DNA from: CAVTJX01 sp963735175
Lineage (GTDB): Bacteria; Electryoneota; RPQS01
Direction of reading: 5' to 3'
Assembly (NCBI GenBank): GCA_963735175.1
Contig: CAVTJX010000016.1
Coordinates: forward strand, 558,001 to 622,000
DNA length: 64,000 nucleotides
A program made the position numbers and the translations under genes. The notes below the pieces were generated by a model. It saw nothing but the letters and a program-made list of their open reading frames with translations, was not told where the DNA came from and did not search any database. Of this stretch, positions 1-8,120 are shown piece after piece (the first letter of the stretch is position 1; the number at the start of each line of letters is the position of its first letter).

Positions 1-1054
1 GATGCAGGATCCGTCCCGCTTCCATCATTCCCGAAGCGGCGATGATGATCATCGGCCGGTCGTTCACATTCAGCGCTTTGGACTCGTCCACCGAGGTCGT
101 AAAATGCAAGCCGGGGAACTCGAACGGATTGACGCCGCGCTCGATCAGCGCTCGCGTTTCCTTGTCATAAACTTCCGAATGGCGCTTGAAAATCTCCGTG
201 CACTTGATGGCCAGCGGGCTGTCCACGTACACCGGCATGTCCCGCGGCAGATCACCCGACGCGTGCAATCCCGCCAGCAGAAACAGCAGTTCCTGTGTGC
301 GTTCCAGGGCAAAGGCCGGAATCAACACCTTGCCGCGTTTGTCGTACGTGGACCGGATCACTTCGAGGAGTTCGGGTCCACTCTCGGCGATGGGATCGTG
401 GTCACGGTTGCCGTAGGTCGATTCCATCACCAGCACATCGAGGTCCGAAAGTTGCTCCGGATCTTTCAGTACGGGCAGGTTGAAACGGCCTAAATCGCCG
501 GTAAAACCGACCTTACGAGTCATCCCCCGCTCTTTGAGGGTAAGCAGAATCTGCGCAGAGCCTAAAACGTGCCCGGCTTCCTGCAGGGTAACGGTAGTAC
601 CGGGGGCGGCTTCAAAAGGCATGTGATACTCGTGGGGCCGGAACTGACTGAGCACCTGCTCGACTTCCTTCAGCCCATAGAGCACATTGAAAGCGGGCAG
701 GCCCTTCTTGCGGTGCAGCTTGTTGACGAACTCGATGTCCTTCTGCTGCACAAAGGCCGAATCCTTGAGCATCGGGTCGCAAAGATCCGCCGTAATCTTG
801 GTCGTGTGGACCGGTCCCTGAAACCCCAGCCCGGCCAGGCGCGGCAGACTACCGCAATGGTCCAGATGGGCGTGACTGAGGACCACCGCGTCCAAATCCG
901 GGGCAGAATAGCCCGGATGGCGGTTTTTAACGTAGGCATCCTCGCGGCGTCCTTGAAACAGTCCGCAGTCGAGGAGGACTTGATGCCCCTGATTTTCGAT
1001 AAGATGTTGAGAACCTGTAACTTCGCGGGCTGCACCCCAAAAGGTGATGTTCAC
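1..1054 (-). CDS. MBL-fold / beta-CASP RNA-processing exonuclease-type protein, C-terminus off window
   Basis: Translated from GTG at 1054, preceded by GGAG eight bases upstream. The protein shows the metallo-beta-lactamase zinc motif SHAHLDHCG at about residues 59-67 and the beta-CASP downstream signatures ESTYGNRDHD, IPAFALERTQ and AASGMMEAGR. This family (CPSF73/RNase J-like, bacterial YsiP-type) usually acts as a zinc-dependent RNA nuclease in the cytoplasm. About 351 codons are present and the gene continues beyond position 1, so the RNA-specificity domain end is missing. It is divergent from the exported protein at 1132. Family assignment is firm; the RNA substrate is unknown. Confidence 0.88.
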   Translation of the reverse strand, partial: MNITFWGAAREVTGSQHLIENQGHQVLLDCGLFQGRREDAYVKNRHPGYSAPDLDAVVLSHAHLDHCGSLPRLAGLGFQGPVHTTKITADLCDPMLKDSAFVQQKDIEFVNKLHRKKGLPAFNVLYGLKEVEQVLSQFRPHEYHMPFEAAPGTTVTLQEAGHVLGSAQILLTLKERGMTRKVGFTGDLGRFNLPVLKDPEQLSDLDVLVMESTYGNRDHDPIAESGPELLEVIRSTYDKRGKVLIPAFALERTQELLFLLAGLHASGDLPRDMPVYVDSPLAIKCTEIFKRHSEVYDKETRALIERGVNPFEFPGLHFTTSVDESKALNVNDRPMIIIAASGMMEAGRILH

Positions 1055-1072
1055 AGTCTAATCTCCAGGGGC

Positions 1073-1101
1073 TTGACTTTCTGATCTTTATTCGATATGA
1101 T
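1073..1101 (+). promoter_or_regulatory. Sigma-70-type promoter for the 1132 gene
   Basis: TTGACT at 1073-1078 and TATGAT at 1096-1101 are separated by 17 bases, close to the vegetative consensus. The ATG at 1132 lies about 25 bases beyond the expected start, with GGAG in between. The site sits in the divergent intergenic region with the MBL gene. Confidence 0.7.
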
Positions 1102-1131
1102 AAGGATTGTTCGACCAAACGGAGTTAACCC

Positions 1132-1534
1132 ATGTCTCGCACTTTCGGTCTGTCGTTGCTGGTTCTGGGATTCACCCTGGTGGCGTTTGCGGGAGTAGAA
1201 CTCTACTCCTTCCGCGCGTTCCCGGTGGTGGATCATTGCCAGCTCGAGTGGACGACCGGTGTGGAGACGAATCTTCGCCTGTTTGTCGTGGAACGCTCTT
1301 CCGACGCCGCCACGTATTTCACCATCGGCCAGGTGGCCGCGCGCGGGCTCGTATTCGGAATACCAGTTCACCGATTCGAGTCCCCTCGACGCGGACATGG
1401 AGCGCATGTTTTATTACCGGCTGAAGATCGTCGACAACGACGGGACGGTGCGGTACAGCCCGGTCAGCGAAGTGCTGCTGTCGTTCTCGCCCGTGCAGCA
1501 CACGTGGGGATCGATCAAGGCCATGTTCCGCTGA
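1132..1534 (+). CDS. Small exported protein with Fn3-like fold, frame broken once
   Basis: The N-terminus is a hydrophobic leader or signal anchor (residues 1-24, SLLVLGFTLVAFAGVEL). It is followed by a beta-rich segment of the kind seen in Fn3-like modules that describe text- or tail-type extracellular domains (LEWTTGVETN, FVVERSSD, then in a second frame FYYRLKIVDNDGTVRYS). Around 1345-1352 the frame moves by one base, and coding resumes without loss of pattern to TGA at 1534. This fits one extra base rather than two genes. Length would be about 133 residues. Function is unknown; export is inferred from the leader. Confidence 0.6.
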
Positions 1535-1560
1535 TTGAACTCGCCAGCCTATAAGAAAGT

Positions 1561-1583
1561 GCCCCGGTCATGCCGGGGCTTTT
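1561..1583. terminator. Bidirectional intrinsic terminator
   Basis: GCCCCGG and CCGGGGC form a 7-bp stem around a 5-base loop, followed by TTTTCTTT and preceded by AAGAAAG. It lies between the convergent genes ending at 1534 (+) and 1589 (-), so it can serve both strands. Confidence 0.85.
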
Positions 1584-1588
1584 CTTTG

Positions 1589-2185
1589 TCAGTCGTCGCG
1601 GGGGAGCACGTATTCGCGCAGGAAGCGGGCGATCGTCAGGGCAACAATGAAGCCCAGCAGATAACCGCCGACAATATCCGAAGGCCAGTGATGCCCGAGA
1701 TAGACGCGGCTGAAACCGACAGAGAGCGCCGCGACGGTGAGGAGCGGAACGATCTGCGGAAAGAACGCTCCCCAGTAGACGGCCTGCCCGCTAACATTGG
1801 CGGCATGACTCGACGGAAAGCTGTAGGAGTTTTTGTAGGTGGTGAGGCCGAATTTGTCCGTCATCTGCCAGGTGCCGTCCTGATAGTAGTGCGTGGCCGG
1901 GACGACATTACAGGGACGCGGGCGGGCGAACGCGGGTTTTAAAACACTGGAGGAGAGCTGGTCGGTGGCCGCGATGACAAGAAAGCAACCGATGGCGATG
2001 AGACGGCCGCGGCGGTTGGTGCGGACAAAGTAGACCAGCCAGGCGATGCCCAGCGGCACGAACCAGAGCGCGGCGCTGGAGAGCACGGGCATGACGCGGT
2101 CCAGGAAGCCGTTGGCGGCCACATGGTTCATGGCGTCAAAGGTAGCGCGATCCCAATAGGCGAATCCGGAAATAAAAGACGCCAC
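1589..2185 (-). CDS. PAP2-family membrane phosphatase
   Basis: The 198-residue protein has the three PAP2 phosphatase motifs in order: KPAFARPRP (KX6RP type), SFPSSHAAN (PSGH type) and SRVYLGHHWPSDIVGG (SRX5HX3D type). Five or more hydrophobic segments surround them. Members dephosphorylate lipid phosphates such as phosphatidate, PGP or undecaprenyl pyrophosphate at the outer face of the inner membrane. The substrate cannot be told from sequence. It is downstream of, but separated from, the sensor kinase at 4201, and shares a terminator with the 1132 gene. Confidence 0.9.
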   Translation of the reverse strand: MASFISGFAYWDRATFDAMNHVAANGFLDRVMPVLSSAALWFVPLGIAWLVYFVRTNRRGRLIAIGCFLVIAATDQLSSSVLKPAFARPRPCNVVPATHYYQDGTWQMTDKFGLTTYKNSYSFPSSHAANVSGQAVYWGAFFPQIVPLLTVAALSVGFSRVYLGHHWPSDIVGGYLLGFIVALTIARFLREYVLPRDD

Positions 2186-2221
2186 GTTGCACCTCGGCCG
2201 TTGGCCCGCCGCCGGCGGCGA

Positions 2222-4201
2222 TCAGGCCGTTGGAGATGAGTCCGCCTTAAGTTCGGCGGGAAAGATCACGCGAAAGGTGCTGCCCTGGCCGGGGGAGCTT
2301 TCAAGTTCCACCGCCCCGCCATGGGATTCGACGATGTTCATGCTGATGGAAAGCCCGAGTCCGGTGCCGCGGTCGGCTTCCTTGGTGGTAAAAAACGGTT
2401 CGAAGATCCGCTGCTTGGATTCGTCGTCGATGCCGATGCCGGTATCGATGACCTCGATGTAGACTTCCTGGCCGTCCTCGCGCGCGCCGGTGGCGACGGT
2501 CATGAGGCGGGGGACGTCGGCGGCATCGCCGGCGGCTTCGGCCTGCTGCACACGATCGACCATCGCGTCCCGCGCGTTCTGCATGAGATTGAGCAGCACC
2601 TGTTCAACCTGATTCAGTTCGCCGCGGATCGAGAGCGAACGGTCGGGGATGCGGCGCACGATGTCAATGCCGTCGAGCTTGATCTGCTCGCCGAGAATCG
2701 ACAACGCGCCGTCGACAGCCTCTTCGAGACGCACACTGCGGAAGTTGGCGGAGTCGATATGCGTGAAACCGCGCAGGTGGTTGATGGTGGTCGCCATGCG
2801 ATCGACGGTGCGGCGGATCTTGTCGAGGTTGGAGTAGAGCAGCTCTTCGGTGAGGGTGTGATTCCGCTGCAGGAGCTTGATCAGATCGGCGGTGATGGAA
2901 ATCACGTTCAGCGGCTGCTTCATCTCGTGGGCGATGCCGGCCGCGATTTCACCCAGCGAGGCGAGGCGCGCGGTATGGATGAGCTGCGCGTTCTTCTGCT
3001 TGAGTTCACGCGAGCGCGATTCGACCATGCTCTCGAGCTGCACGTTGTAGCTCTTGAGTTTGCCCTCGAGCTGCACCTGCTCGGTGACATCAATGCCGAC
3101 GATGAGGCGCGCGCCCTTGCCGGCATGGAGCGGGAGATTCCGCGTCGACCAGGAAAGCATGCGCTTCGAACCGTCACGGGTGGGCAGTTCGGCGACGAGA
3201 TGCGACAACTCTTCCGTGGAATTCGGGTCGAAGATGCGCGACAGCGGCGATTCCGGATGCTGCACAAAGCTCGAGAAAACGCGTTCCGCTTCCTGGCGGT
3301 TGAAGCGCGAGAGGCCCTCGGCGAATTTATTCAGGCGGACAAGTTTGCCGTCGTGGTCGAGCACGGCGATAAGGACGCCGGCGGTATCCAACAGGCGCTG
3401 GGAAAATTCAAGTTCGGAACGCAGCGCGTGGGTGCGCTCTTCAACGCGCGTTTCGAGATCCCCGGAGAGCAGCGACAGTTCGCGCTGGAGGGCTTTTTCC
3501 TCGGTCACATCGGTCAGCACGAAGAAGCGGGCGGCGCCGTCGGACATCGCGGCGGTTTCCACGGGCTGCAGCACGAGCGACCGGTCGCAGGTTTCCAGTT
3601 CGACCGATTCGGGCGCCGGTTCGCCGCCACCCGCCGGAAAGAGGGCGCGCGCGGCGGCGAGGCCGGGCAAGTCCCACAAGAGGCGGCCCACGGCGTCATT
3701 CGGCAAGCAGTCCAGCAACTCGCGGGCGATGGGCGTGATACTCTCGACGCGGCCATCGGCGCCGCAGCCGATGAGGCCGAGCGGCAGATGTTCGAGAATA
3801 TGGCGCCAGCGGCGCGAGAGATCGCGCAGGCGATGGCGCTGCAAACTGCGCTCGAGCACCTGGCAGAGGTCCTCAAGATGCAGCGGTTTTTCAAGGTAGT
3901 CATCGGCGCCCAGGCGCAGCGCCTGGACGGCAAGCGTGGTATCGCTGAAGGCGGTCATGAGAATGACCTGCGTGGCCGGATCGCGCTGCTTGATTTCGCG
4001 CAGCACCGCCAGGCCGTCCATGCCGGGAATGCGGACGTCGGTCAGCACCAGGCAGATCGAGGGCCGTTCGGCCAGAATTTTCAGGCCATCGCGGCCATTT
4101 TGCGCGGAAAACACCGTGTAGCCCTGGGCGTGGAGATACGTTGCCAGGACGGGGTGAATCGACGGCTCGTCATCAATTATAAGTAGTTCGCGACTATCCA
4201 T
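2222..4201 (-). CDS. Hybrid sensor histidine kinase: receiver-PAS-PAS-HisKA-HATPase
   Basis: From ATG at 4201 the protein has an N-terminal receiver (IDDE acid pocket, phosphoacceptor Asp55 in VLTDVRIPGMDG, Lys in EKPL), two PAS-like regions with a coiled stretch between them, a HisKA box GIAHEMKQPLNVI near residue 424, and N, G1 (DTGIGID), F (EPFFTTK) and G2 (GTGLGLSIS) boxes. An upstream in-frame ATG at 4270 exists, but the receiver begins right after 4201. The layout (receiver first, no transmembrane segment) suggests a cytoplasmic kinase whose activity is set by phosphorylation from another member of this cluster. It is the last gene of the 8929-2222 signalling run. Confidence 0.9.
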   Translation of the reverse strand: MDSRELLIIDDEPSIHPVLATYLHAQGYTVFSAQNGRDGLKILAERPSICLVLTDVRIPGMDGLAVLREIKQRDPATQVILMTAFSDTTLAVQALRLGADDYLEKPLHLEDLCQVLERSLQRHRLRDLSRRWRHILEHLPLGLIGCGADGRVESITPIARELLDCLPNDAVGRLLWDLPGLAAARALFPAGGGEPAPESVELETCDRSLVLQPVETAAMSDGAARFFVLTDVTEEKALQRELSLLSGDLETRVEERTHALRSELEFSQRLLDTAGVLIAVLDHDGKLVRLNKFAEGLSRFNRQEAERVFSSFVQHPESPLSRIFDPNSTEELSHLVAELPTRDGSKRMLSWSTRNLPLHAGKGARLIVGIDVTEQVQLEGKLKSYNVQLESMVESRSRELKQKNAQLIHTARLASLGEIAAGIAHEMKQPLNVISITADLIKLLQRNHTLTEELLYSNLDKIRRTVDRMATTINHLRGFTHIDSANFRSVRLEEAVDGALSILGEQIKLDGIDIVRRIPDRSLSIRGELNQVEQVLLNLMQNARDAMVDRVQQAEAAGDAADVPRLMTVATGAREDGQEVYIEVIDTGIGIDDESKQRIFEPFFTTKEADRGTGLGLSISMNIVESHGGAVELESSPGQGSTFRVIFPAELKADSSPTA

Positions 4202-4350
4202 AAAATCAATATAGGGATTGATCCGCGGAGAGTCAAGAGCCTCTGTCGCCGCAATCGCCGCCCGGAGCACGAGTGCCCGCGCTCAGCGGTGCGGCCAAGG
4301 GGCCGCGGCGGCCGGTCGCGGGGGCGTCTGCGAGACAGGACACGTCCAGA

Positions 4351-4715
4351 TTAAAGGAACTTCTTGACCAGACTATCAATCGCCTCGAGGAGAACGGTTT
4401 TTCGAGGAAGCCATCCGCGCGCGCCGTCTTGTCGGCGAAGAAGCGGCGGAAGTGGGCAAAGCCGGTAATGAAAACCACCGGCATATCGGGATTGACCCGC
4501 TTCACGGCGCGCAGGAGCTGGAAGCCGTTCATAAACGGCATGTGAATGTCGGTGATGACCATGTCGGGCGGTTCGACCAGCACCATGTCGAGCGCGGCCT
4601 GACCATTGGGCGCTCCCGATCCCTCATAGCCCGAGAACTTGAGGAAATTGATGAGGAGGTCGCGGATCACTTCATCGTCATCGACGACCAGCACCTTTTT
4701 CTTTAAAGCTTCCAT
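4351..4715 (-). CDS. Single-domain response regulator (one base missing near the C-terminus)
   Basis: The protein is a CheY-like receiver with VDDDE pocket, Asp56 in VITDIHMPFMNG, Thr in FITGFAH and Lys in EKPF. After EKPFS the uncorrected frame runs into low-likelihood sequence. Adding one base near 4395, in a CC run, restores LEAIDSLVKKFL and a stop at 4351. That gives a normal receiver end of about 121 residues. No output domain follows, so it probably relays phosphate or binds a partner within the cluster. The uncorrected frame would overlap the next kinase. Confidence 0.82.
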
Positions 4716-4763
4716 TGCGAATCCTATTCCGTTGACCGTTTCTTTCAGGGAGATTTGAGAGCC

Positions 4764-6257
4764 TTACCGCGACTGGCTGAGGTCCAGCATGGTGACGCCT
4801 TCGATGGAGTAATTCTTGACTATCGGGTCACTCATGAGCTTGAGCTTGTTCATAATACCCTTGATCTTCTGCACCTGCTGCTGGATAATTTCGAGCGCGG
4901 CATTGTCTTCGGGCGGCAGGTCGCTGAGCTTGCGCTGCAGGAACTGGGAATAGCCGAGGATCACGCCCAGCGGAGTGTTGATCTGGTCGTTCGCGGTGAC
5001 AGCGGTTTGCGTAATCGCCCGCAGGCGGGCGGACTTGATCTTTTCCGTTTCGAACGCGTGAACCATAGTGACGTCGCGTTCGATGACGGAGAATCCGATA
5101 TATTCGCCGTCGGTCCGGACGATGGCCGAATAGGTGGCATACACGGGGAAGATCTGGCCGGACTTTTTGCGGCGCATGATCTCGGGTTCGATCATGGAGC
5201 CGCCGCGCTGCTGGAGAATCTTGATGACATCGGGGGACTTACGCTTGAACTCCGGCGGATCGAGGAAGTCGTCGGCGACGCAGCCGATGATTTCGGCGGC
5301 GGCGTAGCCGTACATTCGCTCGGCGCCGGTGTTCCAGATTTTGACGCGGCCCAGCAGGTCGCAGGAGAAGATCGCTTCCTGGCTGAGGTTGATGACGAGA
5401 TCGAGGTAGTCCGTAACTGAGCGCAGCTTTTCGATCTTCTCCTGGAACTGCTCGTGAATCCGGAGGAAGTTGTACTTGTTGAGGGCGTTGCGGCAGGCGA
5501 CGGCGACGCTGGAGAGATCAAAGGGTTTGCGAATATAGTCGTCGGCGCCACTGGTGATCAATTCAATCAGCACGCTTTCGCTGGAGTTAGCGGTGATCAT
5601 GATGGCCACGCATTCCGCGCGGTGTTGCTTGATCCAGCGCAGAAGTTCAAGACCGCTGATATCGGGAAGCTGGAAGTCGAGGAGCACGATCTGCACCGGC
5701 ACGTCGGTGAGGATCTGGCGGGCCTCGGCGCCGCTGGTGGCGGTGAGCACGTTCCAGCCATCGGCCTCAAGAATCGCCGCGAGGAGGCGGACCACGTCGG
5801 GATCGTCGTCGACGACCGCGACGGTGCCGAGGTGCCGCAATAAATGGCGGTCGGTGAGCTGCGGTTCACTCCGGCCCAGCGCGAGATCGACGAGGCGAAA
5901 GAGGGCTTCCGGTTCGTGCGGCATCTCAAGATAGGCAAAGGCCTTCGCGCTGGAAGCCACCTGTTCCGCGATCACGTCGCGATACGTCGCGGAGGTCAGG
6001 ATGATGGGAATGGCATCACTGCCTTCGAACAGCGGCGATTTGAGGATCCGGCAGACCTGGAAACCGTCTACACGCGGCATCGATACATCGGAAATCACGA
6101 GATCAGGCCGGAATTCACGCACGCGTTCGATGGCGATATCGCCGTCCTCGGCGGTAATCACCGTAGGAAACCCACGGCTGCGCATCTGCGCCGCGGTAAG
6201 CTCCAGCGTGTCGTGATCATCATTCACGACGAGAATAATGGGACGTTCTTCGTTCAA
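4764..6257 (-). CDS. Tandem receiver-receiver-PAS protein with degenerate HisKA domain
   Basis: The start is TTG at 6257 with GGAG six bases upstream. Domains are receiver 1 (about 5-125, Asp57 in VISDVSMPRVDG, but the usual KP lysine is replaced: LEMPHEP), receiver 2 (about 143-260, VDDDPD, LLDFQLPD, RKPF), PAS (about 285-405, ending in IGFSVIERDVT), and a C-terminal HisKA-like helix pair (about 420-480). The H-box reads TANDQINTPLGVILGY: the phosphoacceptor His is replaced and no ATPase domain follows. It therefore cannot act as a standard kinase. It may dimerise with, or be a phosphate sink or scaffold for, the neighbouring kinases (inference). Confidence 0.85.
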   Translation of the reverse strand: MNEERPIILVVNDDHDTLELTAAQMRSRGFPTVITAEDGDIAIERVREFRPDLVISDVSMPRVDGFQVCRILKSPLFEGSDAIPIILTSATYRDVIAEQVASSAKAFAYLEMPHEPEALFRLVDLALGRSEPQLTDRHLLRHLGTVAVVDDDPDVVRLLAAILEADGWNVLTATSGAEARQILTDVPVQIVLLDFQLPDISGLELLRWIKQHRAECVAIMITANSSESVLIELITSGADDYIRKPFDLSSVAVACRNALNKYNFLRIHEQFQEKIEKLRSVTDYLDLVINLSQEAIFSCDLLGRVKIWNTGAERMYGYAAAEIIGCVADDFLDPPEFKRKSPDVIKILQQRGGSMIEPEIMRRKKSGQIFPVYATYSAIVRTDGEYIGFSVIERDVTMVHAFETEKIKSARLRAITQTAVTANDQINTPLGVILGYSQFLQRKLSDLPPEDNAALEIIQQQVQKIKGIMNKLKLMSDPIVKNYSIEGVTMLDLSQSR

Positions 6258-6270
6258 GCTTTCTCCACAG

Positions 6271-6561
6271 TCACGACGCCTGTTCGAGACGTTGAATCAG
6301 ATCCTGCAATTCGAGAAGCATGGCTTCGAGCGCCACGACGCGGCGGTCGCCGGCGGCCTCTTCAATGCGCGCTCCGAGCTCGGATACGTCGGGAAATCCA
6401 TAGGAGCGGCCAGAGCCCTTCATTTGATGGCCGAGGCGGTTCATGATGGCGAGGTTGCGGTCCGTCAGCGCTTCGCTGAGCTGGGTCAGCTTGGCGGCGA
6501 GGGAGCGGCAATACGCTCCTCGCAACTCGCGCAACACCGGATTGGAATCGGAGTCGGACAT
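6271..6561 (-). CDS. Histidine phosphotransfer (Hpt) protein
   Basis: A free-standing 96-residue Hpt domain. The phosphoacceptor motif is LGHQMKGSGRSYGF (HxxKGSG) at about residue 45, in a four-helix protein. Hpt proteins shuttle phosphate between receiver domains of hybrid kinases and response regulators. The gene follows the 6931 receiver gene almost immediately (ATG one base after its TGA), so the two are very likely cotranscribed. Its presence shows that this cluster is wired as a multistep phosphorelay. Confidence 0.88.
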   Translation of the reverse strand: MSDSDSNPVLRELRGAYCRSLAAKLTQLSEALTDRNLAIMNRLGHQMKGSGRSYGFPDVSELGARIEEAAGDRRVVALEAMLLELQDLIQRLEQAS

Positions 6562-6562
6562 T

Positions 6563-6931
6563 TCATGTCCTCATGAGCGCTTGCACGCTTCGTGCCAGCT
6601 GCTCGGGTTCAAATGGTTTGGCGAGAATATGGACGTTCTGACGGCCTTCAAGTTCTTTGAGCATCGTCTCCTGCGGCCGGGCCGAGAAGAGGGCGATGGG
6701 CGGCGCCTCGGCGCCCCAGCGCTCCTGGATGCGGTTCAGCACTTCGTAGCCGGACATATCGGGCATCATCACATCCAGAATGACCAGGCTGAACCGGGTA
6801 CGTTCGAGGGCTTTTAGGCCACGGACGCCGTCGGGGCAGGCGACAACGTCAATGCCGCTGAGCCGCAGGGTCATTTCCGCGAGCATCCGGATGTCGGGAT
6901 CATCTTCAATCAAGAGGACCGGCGGAGCCAT
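6563..6931 (-). CDS. Single-domain response regulator
   Basis: The 122-residue CheY-like receiver has IEDD, Asp53 in VILDVMMPDMSG, Ser in ALFSARP and Lys in LAKPFEPE. There is no DNA-binding or enzymatic domain. Its start overlaps the end of the upstream kinase by 26 bases, which suggests translational coupling and that the kinase at 6906-8120 is its partner. The Hpt gene follows directly. Confidence 0.9.
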   Translation of the reverse strand: MAPPVLLIEDDPDIRMLAEMTLRLSGIDVVACPDGVRGLKALERTRFSLVILDVMMPDMSGYEVLNRIQERWGAEAPPIALFSARPQETMLKELEGRQNVHILAKPFEPEQLARSVQALMRT

Positions 6932-8120
6932 GAGTCGCCTTTCGCGGTGGTTGAGGTAAAATCAAAGTAAAGCAGCTTCCGCGATCGGGTTCACTATCAA
7001 CATAGATATCGCCGCCATGTTCACGGATAATGCCGCGCACAATCGCAAGCCCGAGGCCGGTGCCGCCGGCATTGCGATGGAGCGCATTACCCACTTGAGC
7101 GAATTTGTTGAAGATGACCTCACGGGATTCGCAAGGAATACCAATACCGGTATCACGCACCCGGAATGCGACGGCCGCGGGTTCGGCTTCCGCTTCGATC
7201 GTGATCGTGCCCTGGTCAGTGAACTTGATGGCATTATTCACGAGATTAACGAGCACCTGAATCATACGGTCGTGATCGGCCTCGATATCGAGCGCGGACG
7301 GCACATTGTTTTCCAGCGCGAGGCCCTTCTGCTCCGCCAGCGCCTGCTGGGAAAAGAGGGCCTCTTCGGCCATCGCGCGGGCATTAAATGCGGAGAAGCC
7401 AAGCGACAGGCGGCCCGATTCGATGCGCGCAATTTCGAGAAGATCCTGAACGAGACCGTGCAACCGGTCGACGTTGCGGCGGCAGACGGACAACAATTCC
7501 TGGCCGGTGGGACTGAGCGTGTAGCGTTCGCTGTTGCGGATCAGATCCACGGAACCCTTGATCGACGTCAGAGGCGCTTTCAGCTCGTGCGAGACGATGC
7601 TGATGAACTCATCCTTCATCTGGTCAAGCGAGCGCAACTGGGCATTGGCCTGCTGCAGGGAGTGGTTTTTTTCTTCGAGTTCGTTCTGTGCGCTTTCGAG
7701 GTGATGGTTGATTTCGATCATCGCCTTGTTGATCGCTTCGAGCAGTTCCTGTTGCTGCGTAAAGGCGGCCTCGAGGCGCTTTTCGGGCGTGACATCCTGA
7801 AAGCACTCGAAGCTGAGGCGCTCGCCACCGTCGATTCCCGACAGAGCCACCGTGTGCATGGCAAGGTAAACTCGGCCCAGCCAGCGAGTCTGATCTTGAG
7901 GGGCTCCCGTACGGATCGTTCTGAGACTGGGGCAGCTACCTTCACGATGCAGAAAACCCAGGCTCTCACAGCAACCGGCTTCGGCCCGCGTATGCAGAAG
8001 ATTGCGCAGTGCCAGCGATTCCCAGACGACATGGCCTTTTCCGTCGACCATGCGACAGGGAAGCGGCAGCTCATCGAACAGACGCGCAAAGTTGGCGGCG
8101 GAACTCGCTGGGGCGGTCAT
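6906..8120 (-). CDS. Cytoplasmic PAS sensor histidine kinase
   Basis: The 404-residue protein has an N-terminal PAS-like domain (about 1-120) containing several cysteines, with CC near residue 49 and another in REGSCPS. A coiled coil (about 120-170) follows, then HisKA with IVSHELKAPLTSIKG (His near 177) and a full ATPase domain: N box NLVNNAIKF, DTGIGIP, GGTGLGLAIV. No transmembrane segment is visible. The Cys-rich PAS resembles the class with a CxxxxH...CPxC insert, but the match is partial. The ATG overlaps the TGA of the upstream gene by 4 bases (ATGA). Confidence 0.9.
   Translation of the reverse strand: MTAPASSAANFARLFDELPLPCRMVDGKGHVVWESLALRNLLHTRAEAGCCESLGFLHREGSCPSLRTIRTGAPQDQTRWLGRVYLAMHTVALSGIDGGERLSFECFQDVTPEKRLEAAFTQQQELLEAINKAMIEINHHLESAQNELEEKNHSLQQANAQLRSLDQMKDEFISIVSHELKAPLTSIKGSVDLIRNSERYTLSPTGQELLSVCRRNVDRLHGLVQDLLEIARIESGRLSLGFSAFNARAMAEEALFSQQALAEQKGLALENNVPSALDIEADHDRMIQVLVNLVNNAIKFTDQGTITIEAEAEPAAVAFRVRDTGIGIPCESREVIFNKFAQVGNALHRNAGGTGLGLAIVRGIIREHGGDIYVDSEPDRGSCFTLILPQPPRKATHGSAGPLD

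Noticed and set aside
2321..4186. Long open frames on the plus strand opposite real genes (for example 2321-4186, 14995-16389 and 29821-31041)
   Set aside because: They are antisense mirrors of strongly recognised genes in a GC-rich genome. They lack ribosome sites and family patterns.
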